Assembly: GCA_964539025.1 (NCBI GenBank) | Contig: CAZIFA010000011.1 | Location: 1 to 64,000 of the forward strand | DNA length: 64,000 nt | Source of the DNA: Micavibrio_A sp964539025 | Lineage (GTDB): Bacteria; Pseudomonadota; Alphaproteobacteria; Micavibrionales; Micavibrionaceae | Reading direction: 5' to 3' | Part shown: positions 50,636-58,820 of the stretch, piece by piece | Layout: each line of letters opens with the position of its first letter | Numbering within the stretch: position 1 is the stretch's first letter | Translations under genes and position numbers: made by a program | The notes under the pieces: generated by a model | The model's database searches: none | Told to the model about the DNA's origin: nothing | Seen by the model: only the letters and a program-made list of their open reading frames with translations

Positions 50636-51382
50636 TTATGCCACTTGGCGATTTGTCATGTTAGGATTTAGACTGTTGCGAACAAAGTCAACACGCAGAC
50701 ATTCGGCACTTTGAAAACTGGATAACAAAGCTTCAGATTCAACCTTTTTTAAAACATCGAATATGTCTCTGAACCACTCGCCAGGATAAATATCTATCGC
50801 TTTAATTGTACGAAACATTAACGAAAACGCCGCAACTTCTTCTAAAATATAACTTACAGATGTTTTCATGAGGCGTTCAGATGAAAACTCTTTAGCCAAA
50901 CTCCCCATATGTCTTTTAGAAAAATCCTCAGCCTTTTTATTGATCGCGTTTCTTACATCTTCTCTATTTTCATATAGAGATTTCAAAACATCGTGTGACG
51001 CTTTAAATTCAGGATGATTTAGCCAGTCATTCCACCGCGTGACTGTCTTGTTAGGTAATACATCTAGTGCCTCTTTGTTTTGGTAAAGCCAATAGTCGCC
51101 TTGGGCTAAAGAAATCTCATATGCTCTTTCCTGATCATAATTGCCGTGGAAAGCTATATTGTGACGTTGCAAAGTATCTGAAATTATCAAAATGACATGG
51201 TCAAATCGCGCAGATGCCCACTCCGCTAAAGCAAAAAATTTGTTTCCATCATGTTTTGGGTTTCCAACGCTTATTTGTAAGCGGGCAGTATCGTGCATTT
51301 GCCATGCGCCCTTATCTTTTACAAAAACTTTGTAAGGGCCAGTTTGGGAAGCGTATTGAATTTGCTTTTTAGAAACGCTCAT
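50636..51382 (-). CDS. Cyclodipeptide-synthase-like protein
   Basis: A 248-aa protein with the Rossmann-like fold plan of tRNA-dependent cyclodipeptide synthases. ISVGN near residue 38 places a serine (S38) where the acyl-accepting nucleophile lies; WASARFDHVILIISD follows. SYILEEVAAF gives Y178 and E182, the spacing of the catalytic pair, and IDIYPGEW gives Y199, with proline where most have histidine. CDPSs join two aminoacyl-tRNAs into a cyclic dipeptide. Its ATG lies 14 bases inside a truncated regulator gene, and no tailoring enzyme is adjacent. Identity rests on motif reading. Confidence 0.7.
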   Translation of the reverse strand: MSVSKKQIQYASQTGPYKVFVKDKGAWQMHDTARLQISVGNPKHDGNKFFALAEWASARFDHVILIISDTLQRHNIAFHGNYDQERAYEISLAQGDYWLYQNKEALDVLPNKTVTRWNDWLNHPEFKASHDVLKSLYENREDVRNAINKKAEDFSKRHMGSLAKEFSSERLMKTSVSYILEEVAAFSLMFRTIKAIDIYPGEWFRDIFDVLKKVESEALLSSFQSAECLRVDFVRNSLNPNMTNRQVA

Positions 51383-51694
51383 CTGCTTCGCTCTTTTCTG
51401 GTTGTTTCAGTACGTCCCACATGACATCAAAAAGGTTTGTCCATGTTTCTGCTAGGAGCGGATCTTTAAAAACGAGGGCTTTTGTGTTGGCATCGGTGCA
51501 GACAGCCACTTTTCCTCCATAAATTAAAGAAACGTAATTTTTGAATCGTTCTTTGGGCATATAGCGATATTCTTTTAGCGGCCCCATGAGATATGTATTT
51601 CCATCTTGGACAAGCTGTCGCATGCGGATCCCAGAGTTTCTAATTTTTCGATAGCGGTCATTCACTTCGGGTGGAGACATTTTGTCGTCGGCAC
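51369..51694 (-). pseudogene. 3' part of a regulator gene truncated by the IS3 element
   Basis: Encodes about 105 residues, RYRKIRNSGIRMRQLVQDGN, YLMGPLKEYRYMPKERFKNY and the tail ending W..L..P, homologous to the C-terminal domain of the XRE regulator at 37690. The upstream HTH half is absent and the frame runs straight into the insertion sequence. The first ATG inside is at 51680, so a shortened product is possible. It overlaps the CDPS-like gene, with which the intact regulator would have formed a pair. Confidence 0.75.
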
Positions 51695-51771
51695 TGACCC
51701 GCCCCCTATAAATGAGTCCATGGCAGGAGTGAATCCGGCTAATGTATGGACAATCTATAGGAGTGAGGATA

Positions 51772-52050
51772 ATGGCAAGAAAACGCTATACGGCGGAGCA
51801 AATCATCGGATATTTGCGCCAAGCGGAAGTGATGATCGGGCAAGGCAAAACGATGGACGCAGTGCTGCGCGAGATCGGCGTGACGGGGAATACGTATTAC
51901 CGCTGGCGCAAGGAATATGGTGGCATGGGTACGGATCAGGCCCGCAGGCTGAAAGAGCTTGAAAACGAGAATGCGCGCCTCAAACGGGCTGTGGCAGATC
52001 TCACTTTGGACAATCTTATCTTGAAGGAAGTATCGACGGGAAAGTTCTGA
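51772..52050 (+). CDS. IS3-family transposase OrfA
   Basis: A 92-aa protein: HTH (RYTAEQIIGYLRQAEVMIGQ, GNTYYRWRKEYGG) followed by a leucine zipper (ELENENARLKRAVADLTLDN). OrfA binds the IS ends. GAGG precedes the ATG. Just before its stop lies the heptamer G-GGA-AAG (52038-52044), a classical -1 slippery site leading into the orfB frame. Confidence 0.93.
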   Translation: MARKRYTAEQIIGYLRQAEVMIGQGKTMDAVLREIGVTGNTYYRWRKEYGGMGTDQARRLKELENENARLKRAVADLTLDNLILKEVSTGKF

Positions 52051-52958
52051 CCAGCCCGCAGCGGCGGCGGGAGGCTGTCATCTATGTTCAGCAAAAACTG
52101 GGAATAGCAGAACGCAGAGCCTGTAAGGCTTTGGGCCAAAGCCGTGGAGATCAAAGGCGCCTTCCCAAGCGTGCTGACGACGAACAAGCACTTACATCCG
52201 ATATAACGAAACTTGCGCTGCAATATGGGCGCTATGGCTACAAGCGGATCACGGCGCTTTTGCGCACGCAAGGCTGGGTGGTGAACCACAAGCGCGTGGA
52301 GCGTATATGGAGGCAAGAGGCGCTCAAGGTCCCGCAAAAGCACAAGAAAAAAGGACGTTTATACCTGAACGATGGCTCGTGCATCCGGCTTCGCCCTTGC
52401 TGGCCCAAGCATGTGTGGAGCTATGACTTTGTGGCCGAGCGTTTAAAGGACGGTACGAAGATCAGAACGCTCACGGTGATCGATGAATATACACGGGAGT
52501 GTCTGGCGCTGCGTACAGATTACAAGCTTGGCGCGGATGATGTGATGGCTACGCTGACGGATCTGTTCGTCACGCGCGGCGTGCCCGATCATATACGCTC
52601 CGACAACGGATCGGAGTTCACGGCAAAATCCATCCAGCAATGGCTGGCAAAGGTGGGAGTGAAAACGCTCTACATCGAACCCGGCAGCCCGTGGGAGAAT
52701 GGCTACAACGAAAGCTTCAACGGGCGGCTACGGGACGAGCTGTTGAACGGGGAGAGTTTTTATACGCTCAAAGAGGCGCAGACGATCATCGAACAATGGC
52801 GGCATCACTACAATCATATCCGCCCGCATTCGAGCCTCGGTTACAAACCGCCTGCACCGCTCACCCGTACCATGAACAAAGGCTCCTGCGCATACGCTCC
52901 GGAGCCTTTGTTCATGCCACATCATGGCCAGAAGATTCACTTAAAACACGGACTCTAA
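52041..52958 (+). CDS. IS3-family transposase OrfB (integrase core)
   Basis: The rve-type DDE catalytic part, produced as an OrfAB fusion by -1 frameshifting at 52038-52044; the frame is open across the orfA stop. It has WSYDFVAERLKDG and TVIDEYTRECLAL, HIRSDNGSEFTAKSIQ, and ENGYNESFNGRLRDELLNGE, giving the D-D-E triad with the 35-residue spacing before the E. An internal TTG at 52131 is an unlikely real start. Intact, probably active. Confidence 0.92.
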   Translation, partial: KVLTSPQRRREAVIYVQQKLGIAERRACKALGQSRGDQRRLPKRADDEQALTSDITKLALQYGRYGYKRITALLRTQGWVVNHKRVERIWRQEALKVPQKHKKKGRLYLNDGSCIRLRPCWPKHVWSYDFVAERLKDGTKIRTLTVIDEYTRECLALRTDYKLGADDVMATLTDLFVTRGVPDHIRSDNGSEFTAKSIQQWLAKVGVKTLYIEPGSPWENGYNESFNGRLRDELLNGESFYTLKEAQTIIEQWRHHYNHIRPHSSLGYKPPAPLTRTMNKGSCAYAPEPLFMPHHGQKIHLKHGL

Positions 52959-52973
52959 AATGGGGGTTGACCA

Positions 52974-53389
52974 CAGTTCGGATTAAGTTTCCTCTGTCAG
53001 GCACCATTTCCTAATATAAAACTTTTCTCCACCCCGTCATCAGATCAGAAAACCCCTTATGTTTCAGAAGGGTTTAGTCCCGAAACCCAAGGCGCACCAG
53101 GCGATATGCCAGGCCGTTCCTGCCCGATTTATTCTCCAGATAGGCTTTATTCTCCAAAAACCGAAGAGGCCGTATTTTAAAACGCCTTCGGTTTTTAGTC
53201 ATAATTATCAATGAGTTGGTTTTATATTAGATTTATCTTGTTTGTGGAAATTATCGGTATGCGTAGGGAAATTTAGCCTAAAACAAGGCTCCTTTTATGC
53301 CTTCGGTTCTATTTATTATCGGTTATATCTCAGTATGTCGGGCCATATTGATAGTATGAATGTCCATTACAGAAATGAAGATTGAATAT
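52974..53389. other. Intergenic region between IS element and ArsR gene
   Basis: No gene. Two hairpins: AACCCCTT/AAGGGTTT (about 53050-53075), and a strong bidirectional terminator AAAAACCGAAG (53156-53166) pairing CTTCGGTTTTT (53186-53196). The rest is AT-rich. No trace of the missing N-terminal half of the regulator truncated at the IS was found here. Confidence 0.6.
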
Positions 53390-53413
53390 TACATTATTAA
53401 GTGTAATAATGTA
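53390..53413 (+). promoter_or_regulatory. ArsR-type operator
   Basis: TACATTATT (53390-53398), 6-bp spacer, AATAATGTA (53405-53413): an exact 9-bp dyad ending 3 bases before the ATG at 53417, the place and form of an ArsR/SmtB operator. It leaves no room for a normal ribosome-binding site. Confidence 0.75.
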
Positions 53414-53416
53414 TAA

Positions 53417-53788
53417 ATGACAAAAAAGCGTAAAAATGAGGTCTGCTGCCCGCCAAAACCCAAAGTCGGTGAGCGGCCCCTCCTTTCCGCAAAACAATCG
53501 GCCCGGCTTGCGGCCATATTCAAGATTCTGGCCAACGATACCCGCCTCCGCATTCTTCACGCTCTGACCATTGCCCAGGAACTGCCGGTGGGCGACATTG
53601 CCAAGCAGGTCGGCATGAAACCACAGGCCGTTTCAAACCAGTTGCAGCGGCTGGCCGATCAGGGAATCGTCGGCTCCCGGCGTGAAGGACAGTCTATTCA
53701 TTATCAGATTATTGATCCTTGCGTAGAAGGGTTGCTTGACCAAGGGCTATGCCTTGCCGAAGACGCGGCGGAACGGACAGGCAAATGA
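53417..53788 (+). CDS. ArsR/SmtB-family metalloregulator
   Basis: A 123-aa winged-helix repressor: LAAIFKILANDTRLRILHAL, VGDIAKQVGMKPQAVSNQLQ (recognition helix), VGSRREGQSIHYQI. The N-terminal cysteine pair VCCPP (C10, C11) recalls the CadC-type metal site, but the alpha-3 ELCVCD cysteines are replaced (ELPVGD); two more cysteines lie in the C-terminal helix (DPCVEGLLDQGLC). The inducer is therefore uncertain. It heads the module up to 58065; its TGA overlaps the porin ATG. Confidence 0.85.
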   Translation: MTKKRKNEVCCPPKPKVGERPLLSAKQSARLAAIFKILANDTRLRILHALTIAQELPVGDIAKQVGMKPQAVSNQLQRLADQGIVGSRREGQSIHYQIIDPCVEGLLDQGLCLAEDAAERTGK

Positions 53789-54750
53789 AGCACAGCAGAA
53801 GGCAACGCCAGCCAGTAGGCAAAGCATGGAGCTTGGGAATCTTGGCCCTCGCGTTCACGGCCATGCCCGCTCTGGCGGACTCAACGCAAATATCGGGCGG
53901 CACCGATTTGCGGGCATCATACAACACACAAAGCCATGACGATGATTACGCGCTTAAAGGGCTTTTCTTCAATCTCCGCCATGTAATTAGCGATGAAAGC
54001 GGCGACCGCTATATTCTGGTCGGGCAAATCGACGCCGAAGATAATTTTGAGGAAATCCGTCCCTACAACACTTACGCGCAAGTCAAAGGCCCACTCGGGA
54101 AAATCAATCTGCGTGTCGGTCATTATCTGCTGCCGTTCGGCCTGCTTTCCTATTACGACACCGAGCGCCTTCTGATTCACGGCATCGAGGAAGAAAATCT
54201 CGGTAACCGGCTGGACTGGGGGACGCAAGTGCTTGGCTATTCCGGCCCGGTCGATTACGCGCTCTCCGTTTCACAAGGCAGCGGCAATGAATTCCGCGAC
54301 CCGGACGGCAACAAGCTTGTAACGGGGCGCATCGGCTTGCAGAGAGATTACAGCCGCTACGGGTTTTCCGTTATGACTGGCAAGGTCGATGTCGATGATG
54401 AGGAAGACGGTACGGATCATCAGGAGCGGCGCAGAATCGCGCTTGACGGGGAATGGGATTTAGCGCCGTGGACGCTGCGCGGCGAACTGATTGCCGGGCA
54501 GGATAGCGGCGAGGCCGTCAATGGCGGCGTGATGCTGGCGGACTATGAGCTGACGCCCAAACTCGCGCTCAATTCAAAACTTGGCTGGTGGCATGAGGAA
54601 AAAACAGAACCGGAGGTCGCTTTGGGTTTCAGCTATAGCCTACCTTATAACCTGACGCTGCGCGCCGCCGATAATTACCGTGAGCGCGACGGTGAAAACG
54701 AACATCTTTTTAGCATTCAGCTTTACTGGGAGTTTTCCAATGCGATTTAA
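53785..54750 (+). CDS. Outer-membrane porin-like beta-barrel protein
   Basis: A 321-aa exported protein. Signal peptide ending MPALADS (about 33), then alternating amphipathic strands throughout (NLRVGHYLLPFGLLSYYDTE; WTLRGELIAGQDSG) ending in the aromatic WEFSNAI typical of barrels. The start ATG overlaps the regulator stop (ATGA). Likely lets the module's substrate cross the outer membrane. Confidence 0.75.
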   Translation: MKHSRRQRQPVGKAWSLGILALAFTAMPALADSTQISGGTDLRASYNTQSHDDDYALKGLFFNLRHVISDESGDRYILVGQIDAEDNFEEIRPYNTYAQVKGPLGKINLRVGHYLLPFGLLSYYDTERLLIHGIEEENLGNRLDWGTQVLGYSGPVDYALSVSQGSGNEFRDPDGNKLVTGRIGLQRDYSRYGFSVMTGKVDVDDEEDGTDHQERRRIALDGEWDLAPWTLRGELIAGQDSGEAVNGGVMLADYELTPKLALNSKLGWWHEEKTEPEVALGFSYSLPYNLTLRAADNYRERDGENEHLFSIQLYWEFSNAI

Positions 54751-55306
54751 GTCGCTCTTTATATGCGTTTTTATATTTTCATTGCTATCGCCGCTGGCGG
54801 CATTGGCAGATGTTTGCGTATGGCGCGACCCGGAGCGCACCATGACAAAGCTTTTCACCGACGCGCAGGATTATCTGACGGTTGACCGCAAGCTTGACGC
54901 GGCCAGCATTGCCGCCATCGAGAAAATTCTTGGCGAACCCTTGGAGGAAACCGAGAAGAAAGAATACAGCTTCTATGAAATCCGGGCGGGCAAGCGTTCC
55001 TTGGGTTGGGTTATGGCTCTGGCTGGCACCGGCGAATACGGCACGATTGAAACGGTTGTCGGCGTCAATCCGGACGGTACGCTTCGCGGCGTCTATCTCC
55101 AACGCATCCGGGAACGGCAGCGCGAGGAATTAAGCAGTGACGCTTTCCTGAACCAGTTCAAAGGAAAAACCCTCCGGGACGATTTTACCGTCAAGGCCGT
55201 GCCCGGCGCGGAAACAGCTTCGCGGGAAATCTCCCGCCTTGTTAAAAAGATGCTTGCCTTTCATGCGGCATTAAACCCCCAACCCTCCGAAGGAGATCAA
55301 CCATGA
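54740..55306 (+). CDS. FMN-binding domain protein (exported)
   Basis: A 188-aa protein with signal peptide ending ALAD (about 24) and an FMN-binding (RnfG/NosR-like) domain: LGWVMALAGTGEYGTIETVV then VNPDGTLRGVYL, and KTLRDDFTVKAVPGAE where the flavin-attachment threonine would be expected. Overlaps the porin gene by 11 bases. Suggests electron transfer at the membrane surface. Confidence 0.72.
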   Translation: MRFKSLFICVFIFSLLSPLAALADVCVWRDPERTMTKLFTDAQDYLTVDRKLDAASIAAIEKILGEPLEETEKKEYSFYEIRAGKRSLGWVMALAGTGEYGTIETVVGVNPDGTLRGVYLQRIRERQREELSSDAFLNQFKGKTLRDDFTVKAVPGAETASREISRLVKKMLAFHAALNPQPSEGDQP

Positions 55307-55746
55307 AAATCGCCCCGTTCCTTGCTGCGTCTGCTCTTGCCGCCGGTATTGTTTTTGCCGGTTACTACAGTATCTCAGCGCAGCCCGTTGCCAGCGTGGA
55401 AACAAAACAACCCGCAGAAGCCGCGCCCGCAGCAGAAGCGCAGCCCGTGGTGGAGGCAATGGATATTACAATCGGCGCGCTCAAGGAAAACCCCGCCGCC
55501 TATGAAGGAAAGACATTGCGTTTAAAAGGCATGTATGCCGGCGAATGCGCCGATTGCCAGTCCTTCTATTTTAAAGACGGCGTGGACACCGTTGAAACCA
55601 CCATTCCCAAAGGTTTTTCCCCCAATAGTGTAGAACTAGGTTCCAAGCTGGAAGTCATCGGCAAGCCGCTGCTCAAGAATACCGCCGAAGCTGAAAAGCC
55701 GTATGTGAAGCTTGAAGCCGAGCGCGTCACGCAGATTAAGGAATAG
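55303..55746 (+). CDS. Exported OB-fold-like protein with CxxC
   Basis: A 147-aa protein: N-terminal anchor or signal (about 5-25), Ala/Glu/Pro-rich linker, then a small beta-barrel domain (GKTLRLKGMYAGECADCQSF; LEVIGKPLLKN) with a CADC motif that could bind metal or act in redox chemistry. Overlaps the FMN-binding gene (ATGA). No precise family. Confidence 0.6.
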   Translation: MKIAPFLAASALAAGIVFAGYYSISAQPVASVETKQPAEAAPAAEAQPVVEAMDITIGALKENPAAYEGKTLRLKGMYAGECADCQSFYFKDGVDTVETTIPKGFSPNSVELGSKLEVIGKPLLKNTAEAEKPYVKLEAERVTQIKE

Positions 55747-55752
55747 CACGCC

Positions 55753-56910
55753 ATGAATTTATTTGTCTTGAGCATAAAAAGCCTGCGGCGGCGCAAACTG
55801 CGTACCGCCTTGACCGTTGCTGGTGTCGCCATTGCCGCTGCCACGCTGTTCAGTCTGATTTCTTTCAACCGGGGATTTGAAAGATCGCTCAAGGAGGAAA
55901 TGAATCAATCCGGCATTCACATGCTGGTTTCGACGGAAGGCTGTCCGATGGAGGCCGCGTCGCTGGCCCTGCATGGCGGCGAGATTCCGAAGTTTCTGGA
56001 CGAAAAATACCTGCCGCAAATCAAAAGCATCGGCGGCGTCGATGTGGCGGCGGGCATGTTGATTTTCTCACTGATCGAGGATACCGGCAAGGCGCTCTAT
56101 TTTTATGGCGTGACGGACGATTTCGTGAAACTCAAGCCCCACTGGAAACTGCAAGGAAAGTGGTTTACCGGGCCGGATAGCATCATTCTGGGCGTCGAGG
56201 CGGCGAATGTCGAAAAGCGCAAGCCAGGCGATAAAATCTTTTTCCCCGATCTGAACCGCGAGTTTACCGTGTCGGGCGTTCTGGAACGCACTGGCAGTGA
56301 AGACGATGGTTTTTTCTTTATGCCGCTTGAAACCGCACAGGAGGTTTTCAAGAAAGAAGGCAAGCTGACCGGCATTGCGGTGAGCCTTCAAGATGTCGGG
56401 CAATATGTTGATGTGAAAAGCCGCATCGAGACTTTCCCGGATATTTATGTCGTAAGCCGCGACCAGATGATGGAGCAGATTATGACGCTGACCGGCTCCA
56501 GCAAGACGCTTATGACGGCGGTGATGGCAATCGCCATCATCGTCAGTCTGCTTGGCGTTATCAACACCGTGCTGATGAGCGTTTTTGAAATGCAGAAGGA
56601 ATTCGGGTATATGCGCTGCGTCGGAGCCTCACGCCGCCATATCTTCCAGCTTGTGTTCTATGAAACGCTTGTGATCTGCGCCCTTGGCGGCGTCGTGGGC
56701 GTGGCTTTGGGCCTTGCCTTCGCATCCGCTACCGACCACTGGCTGCATGAGATTCTGCCTTATGCGCCCGCAGGCCGCTATATCGCGCTCGATCCCGCCA
56801 TTGTCGGGCTTGTTATCGGGCTTTCCGTTATCGCCGGAATTGTTTCGGGAATCATTCCTGGATGGAAGGCATCCCGGTCTTCTCCGATGGAGGCGGTGCG
56901 TCATGGATAA
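55753..56910 (+). CDS. MacB/FtsX-type ABC transporter permease
   Basis: A 385-aa permease: first membrane segment at about 17-37 (KLRTALTVAGVAIAAATLFS), a large periplasmic MacB-PCD domain, then three segments (TAVMAIAIIVSLLGVINTVL; about 305-325; GLVIGLSVIAGIVSGIIPGW) and the FtsX C-terminal motif WKASRSSPMEAVRHG. Mechanotransmission-type ABC systems extrude or move envelope substrates. Overlaps its ATPase gene by 8 bases. Confidence 0.88.
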   Translation: MNLFVLSIKSLRRRKLRTALTVAGVAIAAATLFSLISFNRGFERSLKEEMNQSGIHMLVSTEGCPMEAASLALHGGEIPKFLDEKYLPQIKSIGGVDVAAGMLIFSLIEDTGKALYFYGVTDDFVKLKPHWKLQGKWFTGPDSIILGVEAANVEKRKPGDKIFFPDLNREFTVSGVLERTGSEDDGFFFMPLETAQEVFKKEGKLTGIAVSLQDVGQYVDVKSRIETFPDIYVVSRDQMMEQIMTLTGSSKTLMTAVMAIAIIVSLLGVINTVLMSVFEMQKEFGYMRCVGASRRHIFQLVFYETLVICALGGVVGVALGLAFASATDHWLHEILPYAPAGRYIALDPAIVGLVIGLSVIAGIVSGIIPGWKASRSSPMEAVRHG

Positions 56911-57577
56911 TGTAATCGAGTTAAAAGGCGTCACGCGGCAGTACCGGCGCGGCAGCGAAACGATAACCGCGCTCGATAACGTCAGTGTTTCCATCAGCCG
57001 CAATGAATATGTCGCCGTGACCGGCCCTTCCGGTTCCGGCAAGAGCACCCTTCTGAATATGATCGGCGCTATTGATACGGCCAGCGGCGGCAGCGTTATC
57101 ATCGCAGGGCAGGATACCGGCAAGCTGAACGATGCCGCGCTAGCCCATCTGCGGGCGGGCACCATCGGTTTTGTATTCCAGCAATTCTTTTTGCAGCCGA
57201 CTTTGACCGCCCTTGAAAACGTACTGATGCCGACGTTGTTCAGCGGCAAATCCGCCAGTCATGAAAGCCGCGCCGAAACTTTGTTAAAACGTGTAGGTCT
57301 GAAAGACCGCCTGTATCACCTGCCGAGTCAGCTATCGGGCGGAGAAATGCAAAGGGTGGCGATTGCCCGCGCCCTTATCAACGGGCCGTTGCTGCTGCTG
57401 GCCGACGAACCGACCGGCAATCTTGACAGCCATACCGCCACAGAAATCTACGCGCTCCTCGATGAACTGCATAAAGACGGATTGACTATCCTGACGGTCA
57501 CTCATAATGAAACTTTCGCTGGCCGCGCTAAAAGGCACATAAGAATGTGCGACGGCAAAATCATGGAGGCCGCATGA
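56903..57577 (+). CDS. ABC transporter ATPase (LolD/MacB class)
   Basis: A 224-aa ATPase: Walker A GPSGSGKST (about 39-47), Q-loop FQQFF, signature LSGGEMQR, Walker B LLLADEPTGNLD and H-loop THN. ATG 56903 overlaps the permease stop; the frame is open further upstream only as a shadow. Partner of the permease. Confidence 0.93.
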   Translation: MDNVIELKGVTRQYRRGSETITALDNVSVSISRNEYVAVTGPSGSGKSTLLNMIGAIDTASGGSVIIAGQDTGKLNDAALAHLRAGTIGFVFQQFFLQPTLTALENVLMPTLFSGKSASHESRAETLLKRVGLKDRLYHLPSQLSGGEMQRVAIARALINGPLLLLADEPTGNLDSHTATEIYALLDELHKDGLTILTVTHNETFAGRAKRHIRMCDGKIMEAA

Positions 57578-58065
57578 GAAGCTTGTTTCTTGCGGCATTT
57601 ATAATGGCGATAAATTTGGCTTCGCCGGTTTACGCCGCCGATCCTTCTCTTGTTTCAAATACTCGTTTGGCTCAGGAATTCACGCTGCCCGATCTGGCGG
57701 GGAAGCCACACAGTCTTGCAGGATACCGTGAAAAAGGCCCGGTCATGTTGGTGTTTTATGCAACGTGGTGCGCGACATGTCTAAATGAGATCCCCGCGCT
57801 GAAAAGAATATACAAGGAATACGGCGAAAAAGGCTTGCAGATGGTGGCGGTGAATGTCGGCCTGATGGACAGCCTTGAAAACGCGCAAACCTACGCGCTG
57901 AAACATACGTTGCCCTATCCGGTGCTTTTTGACGCAGAAGCAGCCGTTGCCAAAAGCTACGGCGTGAAATCTTTCCCGCATATTTTTCTGATCCGTCCCA
58001 ATGGCAGTTTGTTTGCCGAAACCGTGCATATAACGGATGAGCGGTTATCAAATTTTATGAAATAG
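57574..58065 (+). CDS. TlpA-like exported thiol-disulfide oxidoreductase
   Basis: A 163-aa periplasmic thioredoxin-fold protein. Signal peptide ending VYAAD (about 20), AhpC/TSA-Redoxin opening FTLPDLAGKPHSL, active site WCATC (about 65-69) and cis-proline region KSFPHIFLI. Start overlaps the ATPase stop (ATGA). Completes the operon; would keep cysteines of the module reduced. Confidence 0.88.
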   Translation: MRSLFLAAFIMAINLASPVYAADPSLVSNTRLAQEFTLPDLAGKPHSLAGYREKGPVMLVFYATWCATCLNEIPALKRIYKEYGEKGLQMVAVNVGLMDSLENAQTYALKHTLPYPVLFDAEAAVAKSYGVKSFPHIFLIRPNGSLFAETVHITDERLSNFMK

Positions 58066-58160
58066 TGTGATAGGAGGGCAAGATCGCAAATTAGAGCGGA
58101 AGAAAAACTGCAAAAAAAGCTCTGCCCATGAAGTCGCTTAAGGTACAGAATATTCAACCC

Positions 58161-58598
58161 TCAGTTTGTGCTAAAAAAGATTGTCCACGTTGATGGAGGG
58201 TAACAAATTTGGCCATCACACGCTTGTGCAGTTAGGGAAATAGCTTCGGGTATTTCACCATTGACCTTAAACGGTATAGTAGTTTCGTTTGAATAAACGA
58301 GCAAAGTACCCAAAGGGGTCTCAACTTTATGTCCTTCCGGATAAGTAACATCTATTGATTTGGTCTGATCAGCTACTTCTATCTTCGTGGGAATTAAAAA
58401 ATCCATACTGGATGGGTTGGCATTAACATGCCAACCCTCTTGTATCGTAAAAATTACTTTCCCTGACGTGGCATCTGTTTTTACAATATCAGCCTTAACA
58501 ACCGACCTTGTATCGAATGCTTCGGTTTGAGCGTTTACAAAAAACGCCGGCACAAAAGCCACTATGATTAAAATTAAAAGGCCATAGAGTTTTCTCAT
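58161..58598 (-). CDS. DsbD N-terminal-domain-like exported protein
   Basis: A 145-aa protein. ATG 58598 begins a signal peptide (MRKLYGLLILIIVAFVPAFF). The rest matches the immunoglobulin-like alpha domain of DsbD: VIFTIQEGWHVNANPSS, PEGHKV and a CxxxxCYPP (CDGQICYPP) cysteine pair. It lacks the membrane and gamma domains of full DsbD. It is convergent to the TlpA-like gene; the pair may exchange electrons. Confidence 0.75.
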   Translation of the reverse strand: MRKLYGLLILIIVAFVPAFFVNAQTEAFDTRSVVKADIVKTDATSGKVIFTIQEGWHVNANPSSMDFLIPTKIEVADQTKSIDVTYPEGHKVETPLGTLLVYSNETTIPFKVNGEIPEAISLTAQACDGQICYPPSTWTIFFSTN

Positions 58599-58820
58599 AT
58601 TAAAGTACATACAATGTGTAATATCTAAGATCAAGTCGCTTAAAAAGCCTATTTTTTCTTATGCATAATTTATATGGAAGGCAAAAAAAAGATCCAACCA
58701 TATACAGAGTAAGAGAAAAATGAAAAAAACTAACAAAGTCTTTATCATACTCATGCAGAATTTCGCTTGAGTAGAATCAAGCAGATACGGGGCCTTTTGG
58801 GTAATGTTACCAGAGATACA

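Larger units (their letters stand above)
51695..52973 (+). mobile_element. IS3-family insertion sequence
   Basis: About 1.28 kb carrying overlapping orfA and orfB. The ends begin TG and end CA: the left end reads TG-ACCCG-CCCCC then GAGTCC, and the right end on the other strand reads TG-GTCAA-CCCCC then GAGTCC, an imperfect ~25-bp inverted repeat. No matching target duplication is seen (CAC left, CAG right), so one flank may have been rearranged. It cuts the regulator at 51369. Confidence 0.85.

Noticed and set aside
51691..52977. Target-site duplication of the IS3 element
   Set aside because: The three bases flanking each end are CAC and CAG; no matching 3-5 bp duplication could be set without shifting the ends away from TG...CA.
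56684..56902. Upstream extension of the ABC ATPase
   Set aside because: It is the shadow frame of the permease C-terminus; ATG 56903 starts the canonical ATPase and overlaps the permease stop.
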